From Flavobacterium inviolabile (GTDB lineage: Bacteria; Bacteroidota; Bacteroidia; Flavobacteriales; Flavobacteriaceae): a stretch of 64,000 nucleotides of DNA. Position numbers and translations under genes: made by a program. Position 1 is the stretch's first letter, and each line of letters begins with the position of its first letter. Positions 7,937 to 16,151 of the stretch are shown in pieces. The stretch is taken from positions 248,001 through 312,000 of the forward strand of contig NZ_CP058278.1 in NCBI RefSeq assembly GCF_013389455.1, written 5' to 3'. A model generated the notes under the pieces. The model was not told the origin of the DNA and did no database searches. It was given only the letters and a program-made list of their open reading frames with translations.

Positions 7937-8669
7937 CGGTGATTATTTTTTTGTATTGCACAGCTAACTCGTTTAATAAAAAGGTGGCCAATGTTTTATT
8001 CTTTGCTTTTATGGCCGCTGTAAATCGTTCGTTTTCTACGGCATAAAAAATAAATCCCTGTACATATTCTTCCGGAATTTTCAAGGTATTCACAAAATAA
8101 TCTTCTTCATACATGCCTTCCAGCCTGCTCCGGAATACTTCTTTTTTCTCTACTTCCAGTTCTTTCTTCAGCATTGATGTTCTGCCGGAAAACCAGTTAA
8201 GCAGCGGATCCAGGGAAGCCGAACTGCTTAACCCCAGCTGGGCATCCACACCGGAAGCGGTTTTTAGCTTTCTTTCTGCCGGAGTATATTTTTTTTGTCC
8301 TCTGGGAACCAGTCCCAGACTTTCGGAAGTAATTTTTCCATAAGGATTAATTACCACTTCACTCAGCTGCCGCACCATTACTTCCAGTTTGATATAAAAA
8401 ACGGTTTCCTTAAAATCTTTTTCTTCCAGTTTAATCTTTTTCCCTTTAAACTGAACGGCAGAAATTATCAGGGTATCGTTAGGCTGGGCATGAATGGCAA
8501 AATATCCTCCATTCTCTGTTACTACTGCCTTTTCCGTATTTTTATTAATCACATGCACCCCATCGAGATCGGTATAATTCGCCATGATCTTACCTTTCAG
8601 AACGGTTTGGCTCTGCGACCATGAAGTTACAGAAAATAGCAACAAAAACAAAGGAAATATTCTTTTCAT
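7926..8669 (-). CDS. exported CarboxypepD_reg-like protein (second paralogue)
   Basis: This protein of 247 residues starts at the ATG at 8669; an in-frame TTG at 8705 would add a tail before the signal peptide (MKRIFPLFLLLFSVTSWSQ) and is not favoured. The mature protein opens with the beta-sandwich (LKGKIMANYTDLDGVHVIN..GGYFAIHAQPNDTLIISAVQF), then LSEVVINPYG. The C-terminal domain shares ITSESLGLV-x2-GQKKYT-x-AER, KKELEVE and NKTLATFLLNELAV with the gene upstream, so the two are recent paralogues. It is probably periplasmic. Function unknown. Confidence 0.82.
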   Translation of the reverse strand: MKRIFPLFLLLFSVTSWSQSQTVLKGKIMANYTDLDGVHVINKNTEKAVVTENGGYFAIHAQPNDTLIISAVQFKGKKIKLEEKDFKETVFYIKLEVMVRQLSEVVINPYGKITSESLGLVPRGQKKYTPAERKLKTASGVDAQLGLSSSASLDPLLNWFSGRTSMLKKELEVEKKEVFRSRLEGMYEEDYFVNTLKIPEEYVQGFIFYAVENERFTAAIKAKNKTLATFLLNELAVQYKKIITDEK

Positions 8670-8706
8670 ATTGAGTATCAGGAAAAAAAATCCGGCGGGC
8701 AACAAC

Positions 8707-9453
8707 TTATTCAGCGATTATTTTCAGGTATTTTACAGCCAGTTCTGTAACCAAAAACGTTGCCAGGGTTTTGTTCTGGCTTTTCACGGCATTTTTAAAC
8801 GGCAAATCATCCAGGGTATATATCCAGAAACCGTCGATATTTTCTTTTGGAATTTTCAGTTCTTCAACCAGATAATCTTCTTTAAACCAATACTGCAGTT
8901 TTAAGGTCAGGAGTTCCCGCCTTTCCACTTCCAACTCTTTTTTAAGCCTTGTTGTTTTACCCGATATAGCATTCAAAATAGGATCAAAAGGCAGCTGTCC
9001 GCCCAAAAGCCCCAACAGCTGTATTGGTTTAAAATCGCCGGCCGTTTTCAGCCTTCTTTCCGCCGTAGTATATTTTTTTTGCCCCGGCGAAACCAGTCCC
9101 AGGCTTTCCGAGGTAATGGTCTGTTTTGCTACCACTACCTCATCGAGCGCTCTGACTTTCACAGTCAAGGGCACTATAAAGGGTATTGTTTCAAAGTCTA
9201 TTGCCTGCAGGACCAACCGCTGATCCTGGTATTGAACAGCAGAAATATACAGGGTATCCCCTACATTTCCACGAATCGTAAAAGAGCCGTTCTTATCGGA
9301 CATAACCGTTTTTTTAGTCTGTTTATTCGCAATCGTAATTCCTTCGAGTTCGCCTGCTTTCCCGGCAGTTAATTTTCCTTTAAGCGCCTTTTCATTCTGA
9401 GAAAAGACTAAAGACGAACAGGACAGTAAAAAAAGGAGTAATGGTTGCTTCAT
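8707..9453 (-). CDS. exported CarboxypepD_reg-like protein (first paralogue)
   Basis: This is the first gene of the minus-strand run. The protein has 248 residues, a signal peptide (MKQPLLLFLLSCSSLVFSQ), the regulatory-like beta-sandwich (LKGKLTAGKAGELEGITIAN..GSFTIRGNVGDTLYISAVQY) and the same C-terminal domain as its neighbour (SESLGLVSPGQKKYTTAER, KKELEVERRE, NKTLATFLVTELAVKYLKI). The C-terminal domain has no catalytic motif that I recognise. No clear promoter box was found in the 166 bases that separate it from the divergent pepE. Confidence 0.82.
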   Translation of the reverse strand: MKQPLLLFLLSCSSLVFSQNEKALKGKLTAGKAGELEGITIANKQTKKTVMSDKNGSFTIRGNVGDTLYISAVQYQDQRLVLQAIDFETIPFIVPLTVKVRALDEVVVAKQTITSESLGLVSPGQKKYTTAERRLKTAGDFKPIQLLGLLGGQLPFDPILNAISGKTTRLKKELEVERRELLTLKLQYWFKEDYLVEELKIPKENIDGFWIYTLDDLPFKNAVKSQNKTLATFLVTELAVKYLKIIAE

Positions 9454-9591
9454 TCAGATTCTTATAATATGCAATAAATAGCGGTTAACAGGGTAAAAGT
9501 ATCGGCTTATTCTCAAAATTTATTGCCAACAACTTGGTAAAATTATGTTAATTATACGAATTTCGAATTCGCACCGATTTCTAATAAAACG

Positions 9592-9599
9592 TATCTTTG
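9592..9599 (+). promoter_or_regulatory. -7 promoter box upstream of pepE
   Basis: TATCTTTG matches TAnnTTTG and ends 20 bases before the ATG at 9620. It supports that ATG over the in-frame ATG at 9545. Confidence 0.6.
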
Positions 9600-9619
9600 A
9601 ATGTTTAGAACTCACAACA

Positions 9620-10327
9620 ATGAAGAAAATAATAATTGCAAGCACCTCAACGCTGCACAGCGGAAGCTATTTAGAATACCTGCTTCCTGCGCTTCAATCG
9701 CATTTTACAGCCGTAAAAACACTGCTTTTCATCCCTTACGCAAGGCCAGGCGGTATTTCTCACGAAGATTATACCCAAAAAGTAAGCGAGGCTTTTTCAA
9801 AAATCAATATAGCGGTAAAAGGCCTACACGAATTTGAAGATCCCATCGAAGCCGTAGCAAAAGCAGAAGGAATTTTTACCGGCGGCGGCAATACCTTTTT
9901 ACTGGTAAGCCAATTATACCAGACCAAAGTTATCGGCGCTCTTGAGACAGCCGTAAAAAACGGCACACCCTATTTAGGCACTTCGGCAGGAAGCAATATC
10001 TGCGGTTTAACAATGGGAACCACTAATGACATGCCTATTGTTTATCCGCCAAGTTTCAAAACACTGGGTTTTGTTCCGTTTAACATCAATCCGCATTATC
10101 TCGATCCGGATGTAAATTCCACACATATGGGTGAAACCCGCGAAACCCGGATTAATGAATTTCATCATTTCAATACCCAACCGGTACTGGGATTAAGAGA
10201 AGGAAGCTGGCTTGTTGTAAACAACGACACCATTACATTAAAAGGTGACTTAACGGCCCGTTTGTTCCGACGCAACCAGCAGCCGGAAGAAATGGCAACA
10301 GGAAGCGATTTAAGCCATTTACGATAA
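9620..10327 (+). CDS. pepE: dipeptidase E (peptidase S51, Asp-X dipeptidase)
   Basis: This cytoplasmic serine peptidase of 235 residues cleaves dipeptides that begin with aspartate. The nucleophile elbow GTSAGSN places Ser122, and His159 lies in INPHYLDP; these align with Ser120 and His157 of the Salmonella/E. coli enzyme. The FTGGGNTF loop near residue 87 is also typical. I chose the ATG at 9620 (MKKIIIAST) because it lies right behind a promoter box and gives the family's usual length; the longer frame from 9545 would run through that promoter. A strong terminator follows at 10341-10367. Confidence 0.92.
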   Translation: MKKIIIASTSTLHSGSYLEYLLPALQSHFTAVKTLLFIPYARPGGISHEDYTQKVSEAFSKINIAVKGLHEFEDPIEAVAKAEGIFTGGGNTFLLVSQLYQTKVIGALETAVKNGTPYLGTSAGSNICGLTMGTTNDMPIVYPPSFKTLGFVPFNINPHYLDPDVNSTHMGETRETRINEFHHFNTQPVLGLREGSWLVVNNDTITLKGDLTARLFRRNQQPEEMATGSDLSHLR

Positions 10328-10340
10328 GACTATAAAACAA

Positions 10341-10367
10341 AAAACCCGAAACTAAGTTTCGGGTTTT
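10341..10367. terminator. bidirectional terminator between pepE and tRNA-Gly
   Basis: A stem AAAACCCGAAAC / GTTTCGGGTTTT with loop TAA. T-rich runs follow on both strands, so it can end pepE from the left and the two tRNA genes from the right. Confidence 0.85.
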
Positions 10368-10371
10368 CTTT

Positions 10372-10447
<76 letters not shown>

Positions 10448-10480
10448 AGGAATGGTTTTTTAAAACTCCATCAAGTTTTT

Positions 10481-10556
<76 letters not shown>

Positions 10557-10567
10557 ATTTGTGAGTG

Positions 10568-10600
10568 CAAATATAGCTAATAAATTTCCTTACATGCAAA
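10568..10600 (-). promoter_or_regulatory. promoter of the tRNA-Gly pair
   Basis: On the minus strand TTTG (10600-10597), 21 bases, then TATATTTG (10575-10568). Both boxes of the Bacteroidetes promoter are present and the spacing is normal; the tRNA starts 11 bases after the -7 box. Confidence 0.75.
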
Positions 10601-10726
10601 TTTTTTATTGAAAAAAAAGTAGTTTTTTTGAAGCAACTATTCCCGTTTTACTGCATCTATAGTATAAATTATTTATTATTAAAACGTTAGGTTTTATTTC
10701 AGGAATACTTTGATTACCGAAAATTT

Positions 10727-11182
10727 ATGGTTTTTATAAAAAAGATTGATGCCAAAACAACTTTTTCAGTTCGTCAGCCGGTTTTAAGACCCGGAAAACC
10801 TGTTGAAAGTTGTTTTTTTGACGGCGATGATTTGGAAACTACAACACATTTAGGCCTGTATAACAACAGTATTTTAGCCGGAATCGTTTCCATATTCAGG
10901 ACAAGCAACGCCGCTTTTCCGGAAAAAGAGCAATATCAGCTTCGCGGAATGGCGGTTTTAGAAGATTTTCAAAAGAAAGGATATGGCGAACGCCTTGTAA
11001 ATGAAGCCGAAAGATATATTAAAGAACAGGACGGTACTGTTATCTGGTTTAATGCACGGGAAATTGCTGTTGCCTTTTACAAAAAAATGGGTTACGAAGT
11101 TATGGGAGAAAAATTTGAGATTCCAACAATCGGCACGCATTTTGTAATGCGAAAATGTGTACAAAACGTTAAACAGGATTAA
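10727..11182 (+). CDS. GNAT family N-acetyltransferase
   Basis: This is a 151-residue cytoplasmic acetyltransferase. Acetyl-CoA-binding motif A is seen at RGMAVLEDFQKKGYGERLV (about residues 73-91), with Gln/Lys-Lys-Gly-Tyr-Gly making the pyrophosphate loop, and motif B at WFNAREIAVAFYKKMGYEV. The substrate cannot be told; the family includes aminoglycoside, peptide and small-molecule acetylases. It precedes the L,D-transpeptidase gene by 46 bases on the same strand and may share its transcript. Confidence 0.88.
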   Translation: MVFIKKIDAKTTFSVRQPVLRPGKPVESCFFDGDDLETTTHLGLYNNSILAGIVSIFRTSNAAFPEKEQYQLRGMAVLEDFQKKGYGERLVNEAERYIKEQDGTVIWFNAREIAVAFYKKMGYEVMGEKFEIPTIGTHFVMRKCVQNVKQD

Positions 11183-11228
11183 AAACGCTGTTTATTTTTC
11201 GTACCTTACTATTAATTTTTTACAAATT

Positions 11229-12821
11229 ATGCTACATCGTTACTATTTATTACTGGTTCCCATGTTCCTTTTCGGCTGTAAAAAAGAAAAGGCGGTTATT
11301 GCCGAACAAATCATTCAGAAAGATAACATAAAAGTAACTCCCCTTGCTTTTCCGGAAGCTATCGCTATTGACACCGCTTACTTTGCAGATTATCCTGAAG
11401 AAGTAAAACAGTTTTACAAAAACAACCTGTACAAAACGGTCTGGACCATCGAAAAAGACCGGAAGGCGCTGACAGCAGCAATTAAAAACAGTGAATTTGA
11501 CGGCCTCAATCCGGACGATTATTCCATTGGTTCCATTGAAAAACAGGAAGCCGGTCACAAAACCCTTTCTGAAAAAGAGCTGATCACGAATGATATTCTG
11601 CAAACAGCTGTTTTTTACAAGCTGGCAAATCATTTATACAACGGAAAAGTTGTCCCGACCAAATTATACAGCGACTGGGATTTGTATCCGAAAGAGATCA
11701 ATCTTAACGCCAAATTGCAAAATGCGTTAAAGCACCATACCATCGAGGAAAGTCTGGATTCTTTAAAGCCCGATCACATTGTTTACAAGCGTTTAAAAGA
11801 TGCTTTGCAAAAGATTGAAAACATGCCGAAAGACAATGTTAAAGACATCGTAGTGAGTGACAAAATTGTGCTGAATGACACCAATGCGGCCATGGTCACG
11901 ATAAAAAAACGACTGGCTTACTGGGGTGATTATAAAAAAGAGGATTCGCTTACATCGGTATATGATGAAAAAACAGCCGGCGCGGTCAAAAAATTTCAGA
12001 AGCGACATGGTTTAACAGCCGATGGCGTTATCGGAAAAGGTACCGTTAGCGCTTTAAACTTTTCCAAAGCGACCCGGAAAAAACAGATTATTGCCAATTT
12101 AGAACGCTGGAGATGGTTCCCGAGAGATCTGGGCGAAAGCTATGTGATTATCAACATCCCCGATTTTAACCTGTATGTAGTCAAAGATAACGACACGGTT
12201 CAGAATCACCGCGTAGTCGTTGGTCGTGCCAAAAGAAGAACGCCGGTACTTTCGTCCCGATTCAGCAATCTGATTATTAATCCTACCTGGACCGTTCCGC
12301 CAACAATTTTAAAAGAGGACCTGACACCTTCTGCCAGCAAAAACAGAAACTATTTTGCCAATACCGGGATTACTATATATGACATGAAAGGCAATGTGGT
12401 GAGTCCGGGAGACTGGAATGCCAACAAGTCGAACAACTACCGTTATGTACAAAAACCGGGCAGCAACAACTCCCTGGGATTAATCAAATTTAATTTCAGC
12501 AATAAGCATTTGGTATATCTGCATGATACAAACCACCGCGATTATTTCAAACTGAACAATCGCGCTTTAAGTTCGGGCTGTATCAGGGTGGAGGATCCTT
12601 TTAAATTATCCGGCTATATTCTGGATAATGAAGAAAACAACTGGACTAAGGAAAAAGTAGATAAAATGATTGCGACCAATAAAACGCAGAGCATTGTATT
12701 GAAAAAGCCCACCTTTGTACATCAGCTGTACTGGACAGCATGGATGGACAAAGACGGGCTGGTATTCAGAAACGATATTTACGATCTTGATTTAGAGCTC
12801 TACAGCAAATTACGAGATTAA
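11229..12821 (+). CDS. L,D-transpeptidase lipoprotein, YcbB/LdtD type
   Basis: This 530-residue enzyme forms 3-3 (L,D) cross-links in peptidoglycan or attaches proteins to it. From the ATG at 11229 the N-terminus is a lipoprotein signal with lipobox LFGC (Cys17). A helical N-terminal region is followed by a PG_binding_1 domain (VKKFQKRHGLTADGVIGKGT, about residue 258) and then the YkuD catalytic domain, with the active-site pattern HDTNHRDYF followed by SSGCIRVED, the Cys being the nucleophile. The longer frame from 11157 overlaps the GNAT gene and is not favoured. Its last 12 bases overlap the end of the convergent second L,D-transpeptidase. Confidence 0.92.
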   Translation: MLHRYYLLLVPMFLFGCKKEKAVIAEQIIQKDNIKVTPLAFPEAIAIDTAYFADYPEEVKQFYKNNLYKTVWTIEKDRKALTAAIKNSEFDGLNPDDYSIGSIEKQEAGHKTLSEKELITNDILQTAVFYKLANHLYNGKVVPTKLYSDWDLYPKEINLNAKLQNALKHHTIEESLDSLKPDHIVYKRLKDALQKIENMPKDNVKDIVVSDKIVLNDTNAAMVTIKKRLAYWGDYKKEDSLTSVYDEKTAGAVKKFQKRHGLTADGVIGKGTVSALNFSKATRKKQIIANLERWRWFPRDLGESYVIINIPDFNLYVVKDNDTVQNHRVVVGRAKRRTPVLSSRFSNLIINPTWTVPPTILKEDLTPSASKNRNYFANTGITIYDMKGNVVSPGDWNANKSNNYRYVQKPGSNNSLGLIKFNFSNKHLVYLHDTNHRDYFKLNNRALSSGCIRVEDPFKLSGYILDNEENNWTKEKVDKMIATNKTQSIVLKKPTFVHQLYWTAWMDKDGLVFRNDIYDLDLELYSKLRD

Positions 12822-13535
12822 TTTTGATTTCATTTCGTAATTGCGTGATGGATGGTAGATAAAAAGGCACGACTGGTCTTTTATCAGGTTAATGATTTCC
12901 TTGTGAAGTGCAACAGGAACAGCAGGACAACCCTGACTTCTTCCCAGTCTTCCTTGTGAAGAAATAAAACTTTCATTAGCATAATCAGCACCGTGCATCA
13001 CAACTGCTCTGTTTCTTGCATTGTCATTGATGCCATATTCCAGTCCGTCCAAACGTAGGGACATTCCGTGTTTACCCTGATAAACTTCTCCGGTAGCATA
13101 GAATCCTAAACTACTTTTGAACGAATTGGTTTCATTGGAAAACTGGTTGGCAAATTCATCTCCGCTGTTTTTCCCGTGGGAAACCACAGACTGAAGTAAG
13201 ATAGTGTTCGTAGCCATATCAATCACCCAAAGTCTTTTTTGAGTGGAGGACAGACTAAAATCTATTAAAGTCAAAATATCTTTTTTGATAACGCCTTGTT
13301 CTTTTAACTGATAGAAACCTTCCAAAGCTTTTGTAAAACTTTCCAGTTTCGGCATCGAGTAGGATTTGGTATTCAGGGTTGTATATAAGCTTTTAACTTT
13401 TAATTCAAATGAGGCTTTCGCATTGGCTGCTACTAACTTTGGCGGGTCTGTTTCCTTGATTGAAACTGGCTTAAAAGACAATAAAAAAAGAAACAAAACC
13501 GGGAAAATTCTGTAAACCATTGATAATCTATTCAT
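12810..13535 (-). CDS. murein L,D-transpeptidase catalytic domain family protein (YkuD_2)
   Basis: This exported protein of 241 residues has the fold variant of L,D-transpeptidases known as YkuD_2. It shows an N-terminal hydrophobic segment (FPVLFLFLLSFKPVS), then LWVIDMATN, VVSHGKNSGDEFANQFSN, the His motif VVMHGADYAN and the Cys motif SQGRLGRSQGCPAVP, where the Cys is the likely nucleophile. It lacks the peptidoglycan-binding domain of its neighbour. I chose the ATG at 13535, since a -7 box at 13564-13557 covers the upstream ATG at 13559. It meets the other L,D-transpeptidase tail to tail with a 12-base overlap. Confidence 0.88.
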   Translation of the reverse strand: MNRLSMVYRIFPVLFLFLLSFKPVSIKETDPPKLVAANAKASFELKVKSLYTTLNTKSYSMPKLESFTKALEGFYQLKEQGVIKKDILTLIDFSLSSTQKRLWVIDMATNTILLQSVVSHGKNSGDEFANQFSNETNSFKSSLGFYATGEVYQGKHGMSLRLDGLEYGINDNARNRAVVMHGADYANESFISSQGRLGRSQGCPAVPVALHKEIINLIKDQSCLFIYHPSRNYEMKSKLIS

Positions 13536-13556
13536 TATATTACTGTGTGTTGAGTC

Positions 13557-13587
13557 CAAAAATATATATAAATTTTAAACGACCAAA
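13557..13587 (-). promoter_or_regulatory. promoter of the YkuD_2 gene
   Basis: On the minus strand TTTG (13587-13584), 19 bases, then TATTTTTG (13564-13557). Both boxes fit the consensus, and the position rules out the upstream ATG at 13559 as start. Confidence 0.7.
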
Positions 13588-13690
13588 TTTTTTTTGACAT
13601 TAATCGGCTAACTTTAACATTTTAATCGCTTTTTATTAAATTTTAACATTTAATACCTTGCTAATTCTTACAAAAAACACTTCAAAAAAG

Positions 13691-13698
13691 TACATTTG
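13691..13698 (+). promoter_or_regulatory. -7 promoter box upstream of the DUF5916 gene
   Basis: TACATTTG matches TAnnTTTG and ends 23 bases before the ATG at 13722. Confidence 0.55.
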
Positions 13699-13721
13699 TT
13701 AATTTTAATGCGAAAAACTAT

Positions 13722-16151
13722 ATGAAAAACGCAGTTTTATTCATTTTTATTATCCTGAACACAACTTTTCTCTCCGGTCAGGAAATAAATAATGAACTTG
13801 AAAAAATTGCAATCCGGAAAAAAATACTCAATGCAAGGCTGTCTTCTTCCGCTGTAACGATTGACGGAAAGCTGCAGGAAACCGCATGGGAACAAGCGGA
13901 AATAGCATCCGGTTTTATCACCTATCAGCCCGATAACGGAAGCCTTGTTAGTCCGGAAAAACGCACCGAAGTCCGTGTATTGTATGACGATGACGGTATC
14001 TATATTGGCGCCATGCTTTATGATGATCCTGCCAAAATTGTAAAAGAAATTACCGAACGGGACAAATTCGGAACCTCCGATTTCTTTGGTATTTTTATTA
14101 ACGGCTATAACGACGGGCAGCAGGATTTCCGCTTTTTTGTAACTACTGCCGGCACACAGCTGGACTGCATTGCCACCGCAGGCGGTGAAGATTATACCTG
14201 GGACGGCATCTGGCACAGCAGCGTCAGCATTACCGACTTTGGCTGGACAGTTGAAATGAAAATTCCTTATGCCGCCATACGGTTTTCCGAACAGAAAGAC
14301 CAGATCTGGGGTGTGAACTTTTTCAGGGAAATCCGGCGTGACCGCCAAAAATATACCTGGAACCATATTGACAATAAAATTGGCGCCACCATCACGCAGG
14401 CCGGTATTTTAAAGGGCATTGCCAATATAAAACCGCCTACCCGGTTGTTCCTGATTCCTTATTCTTCCGTATATCTGAACCATAATGATGACGGTACCAA
14501 AACAGAGTTCAAAGCCGGAATGGATATCAAATACGGGCTCAGTGATTCTTTTACGCTGGACGCCATTCTGGTACCCGATTTCGGCCAGACGGCTTTCGAC
14601 AATGTCATCCTGAACCTGGGGCCTTTTGAACAGGAATTCAACGAAAACCGCCCTTTCTTTACGGAAGGTACCGATCTTTTCAACAAAGGAAAACTCCTGT
14701 ATTCCCGCAGAATCGGAGGCGAGCCTTCCACTACTCCAACCACCACTGAAGACGAGGAAGTCACCCATTTTCCGGGCAGGGTTAATTTACTGAATGCCTT
14801 AAAACTTTCCGGAAGAACATCCAAAGGACTGGGCATAGGCGTGATGAATGCCATTACCGAAAAAACCGAAGCCACCGTCCGGAATACCGTTACCGGGGCT
14901 ACCCGGACTGAAGTTGTCGAACCGTTAACGAACTATAATATCCTGGTACTGGACCAGCGATTCCGGAAAAATTCCTCTGTATCCCTGGTGAATACCAGCG
15001 TGCTTCGCAACGGAAATTTCCGGGATGCAAATGTATCGGCAGTACTGTTCGACCTCAACACCAAAGCCAATACTTACAACCTTGCCGGAAACGCAAAATA
15101 CAGCCATCTCAACACTGCCGAAAAACCGCAAAACGGGTATACCACCTATCTGAACTTTAGTAAAACCAGCGGCAAATACCGTTTTAGTGCCAACACTACC
15201 TATATCTCGAAAGACTACGATATTAATGATATGGGAATCATTTTTGAAACCAATTACCACAACTTTTATGTGAACGGGAATTACCGTATCCTGAATCCGA
15301 ACACCACCTTTAATTCTTTCAAGATAAGTACGATTAATTATATCGAAATCCAGAATACCACCGGCCGTTTGCAGGAAGCTACGTTTGAGCTGACCCTGGA
15401 TTCCGACAGTAAAAAAAATCATTATATCGGCGGAGGCCTAGGCTTATCTCCTTTTGAAACCTACGATTTTTACCAGCCGCGCCGGGAAGGACGTTTTGTG
15501 TACAATCCCAGATATTTCAGTACGTGGCTTGATATTTCTTCCAATTACAACTACCCTTTTGCCTTGGATGCCAATATTTACCTCGATCTTTTCGATCAGG
15601 ACAAAAGGCATACCTATGGCATCCGCCTGAGTCCGCGTTATCGTTTTAACGACAAACTAACCCTGGTTTACGCTATTGACTGGACCCGTCAGAATGACGA
15701 TAAAGGCTGGGTAGATTTTGATGAGGATGCGATTATTTTTGCCAACAGAAACCGGAATACCATTGAAAATACCATCGTTGGGAAATTTTCGCTTAACAAC
15801 AAAATGACCTTCAACCTGAAAGCCCGTTACTATTGGTCGTATGCCGAAAACCTGAATTTTCTTTCACTGACAAACGACGGACATTTCACACCCAATCCCG
15901 GTTATAACGAGGACAAAAACTCCAATTTTAAAATCTGGAATTTCGATTTATCCTACTCCTGGTGGTTCGCACCCGGCAGCCAGCTTTCGGTTCTTTACCG
16001 GAATAATGCAATTCACAACGAAAAGCACTTAAATAAAAATATTATTGATAATTTAGACAACACTTTAAGCAATAATCTAAACAACACATTTTCAATTAGT
16101 TTTCGTTACTACATTGATTACAACAATGCAAAAAAATGGTTTAAAACATGA
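13722..16151 (+). CDS. DUF5916 outer-membrane protein with CBM9-like N-terminal domain
   Basis: This protein of 809 residues has a signal peptide (to about FLSGQ, residue 20). Residues about 40-230 are a carbohydrate-binding family 9-like beta-sandwich (VTIDGKLQETAWEQAE..VRVLYDDDGIYIGAMLYD). The rest is DUF5916 (PDFGQTAFDNVILNLGPFEQEFNENRPFFTEG is the hallmark) and looks like a beta-barrel, with alternating aromatic strands to the C-terminal Phe-Lys-Thr. Related proteins are common in Bacteroidota, often named membrane-associated hydrolases, but I see no proven activity. Its stop overlaps the gpmI start by four bases (ATGA), an odd pairing of an outer-membrane protein with a glycolytic enzyme. 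Confidence 0.88.
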   Translation: MKNAVLFIFIILNTTFLSGQEINNELEKIAIRKKILNARLSSSAVTIDGKLQETAWEQAEIASGFITYQPDNGSLVSPEKRTEVRVLYDDDGIYIGAMLYDDPAKIVKEITERDKFGTSDFFGIFINGYNDGQQDFRFFVTTAGTQLDCIATAGGEDYTWDGIWHSSVSITDFGWTVEMKIPYAAIRFSEQKDQIWGVNFFREIRRDRQKYTWNHIDNKIGATITQAGILKGIANIKPPTRLFLIPYSSVYLNHNDDGTKTEFKAGMDIKYGLSDSFTLDAILVPDFGQTAFDNVILNLGPFEQEFNENRPFFTEGTDLFNKGKLLYSRRIGGEPSTTPTTTEDEEVTHFPGRVNLLNALKLSGRTSKGLGIGVMNAITEKTEATVRNTVTGATRTEVVEPLTNYNILVLDQRFRKNSSVSLVNTSVLRNGNFRDANVSAVLFDLNTKANTYNLAGNAKYSHLNTAEKPQNGYTTYLNFSKTSGKYRFSANTTYISKDYDINDMGIIFETNYHNFYVNGNYRILNPNTTFNSFKISTINYIEIQNTTGRLQEATFELTLDSDSKKNHYIGGGLGLSPFETYDFYQPRREGRFVYNPRYFSTWLDISSNYNYPFALDANIYLDLFDQDKRHTYGIRLSPRYRFNDKLTLVYAIDWTRQNDDKGWVDFDEDAIIFANRNRNTIENTIVGKFSLNNKMTFNLKARYYWSYAENLNFLSLTNDGHFTPNPGYNEDKNSNFKIWNFDLSYSWWFAPGSQLSVLYRNNAIHNEKHLNKNIIDNLDNTLSNNLNNTFSISFRYYIDYNNAKKWFKT

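Noticed and set aside
8670..8705. A TTG-started extension of the second CarboxypepD_reg-like gene
   Set aside because: It would place 12 extra residues before a good signal peptide; the ATG at 8669 is better.
13737..15422. Several minus-strand frames of 119-209 residues
   Set aside because: They mirror the DUF5916 gene; none has a signal, motif or promoter of its own.
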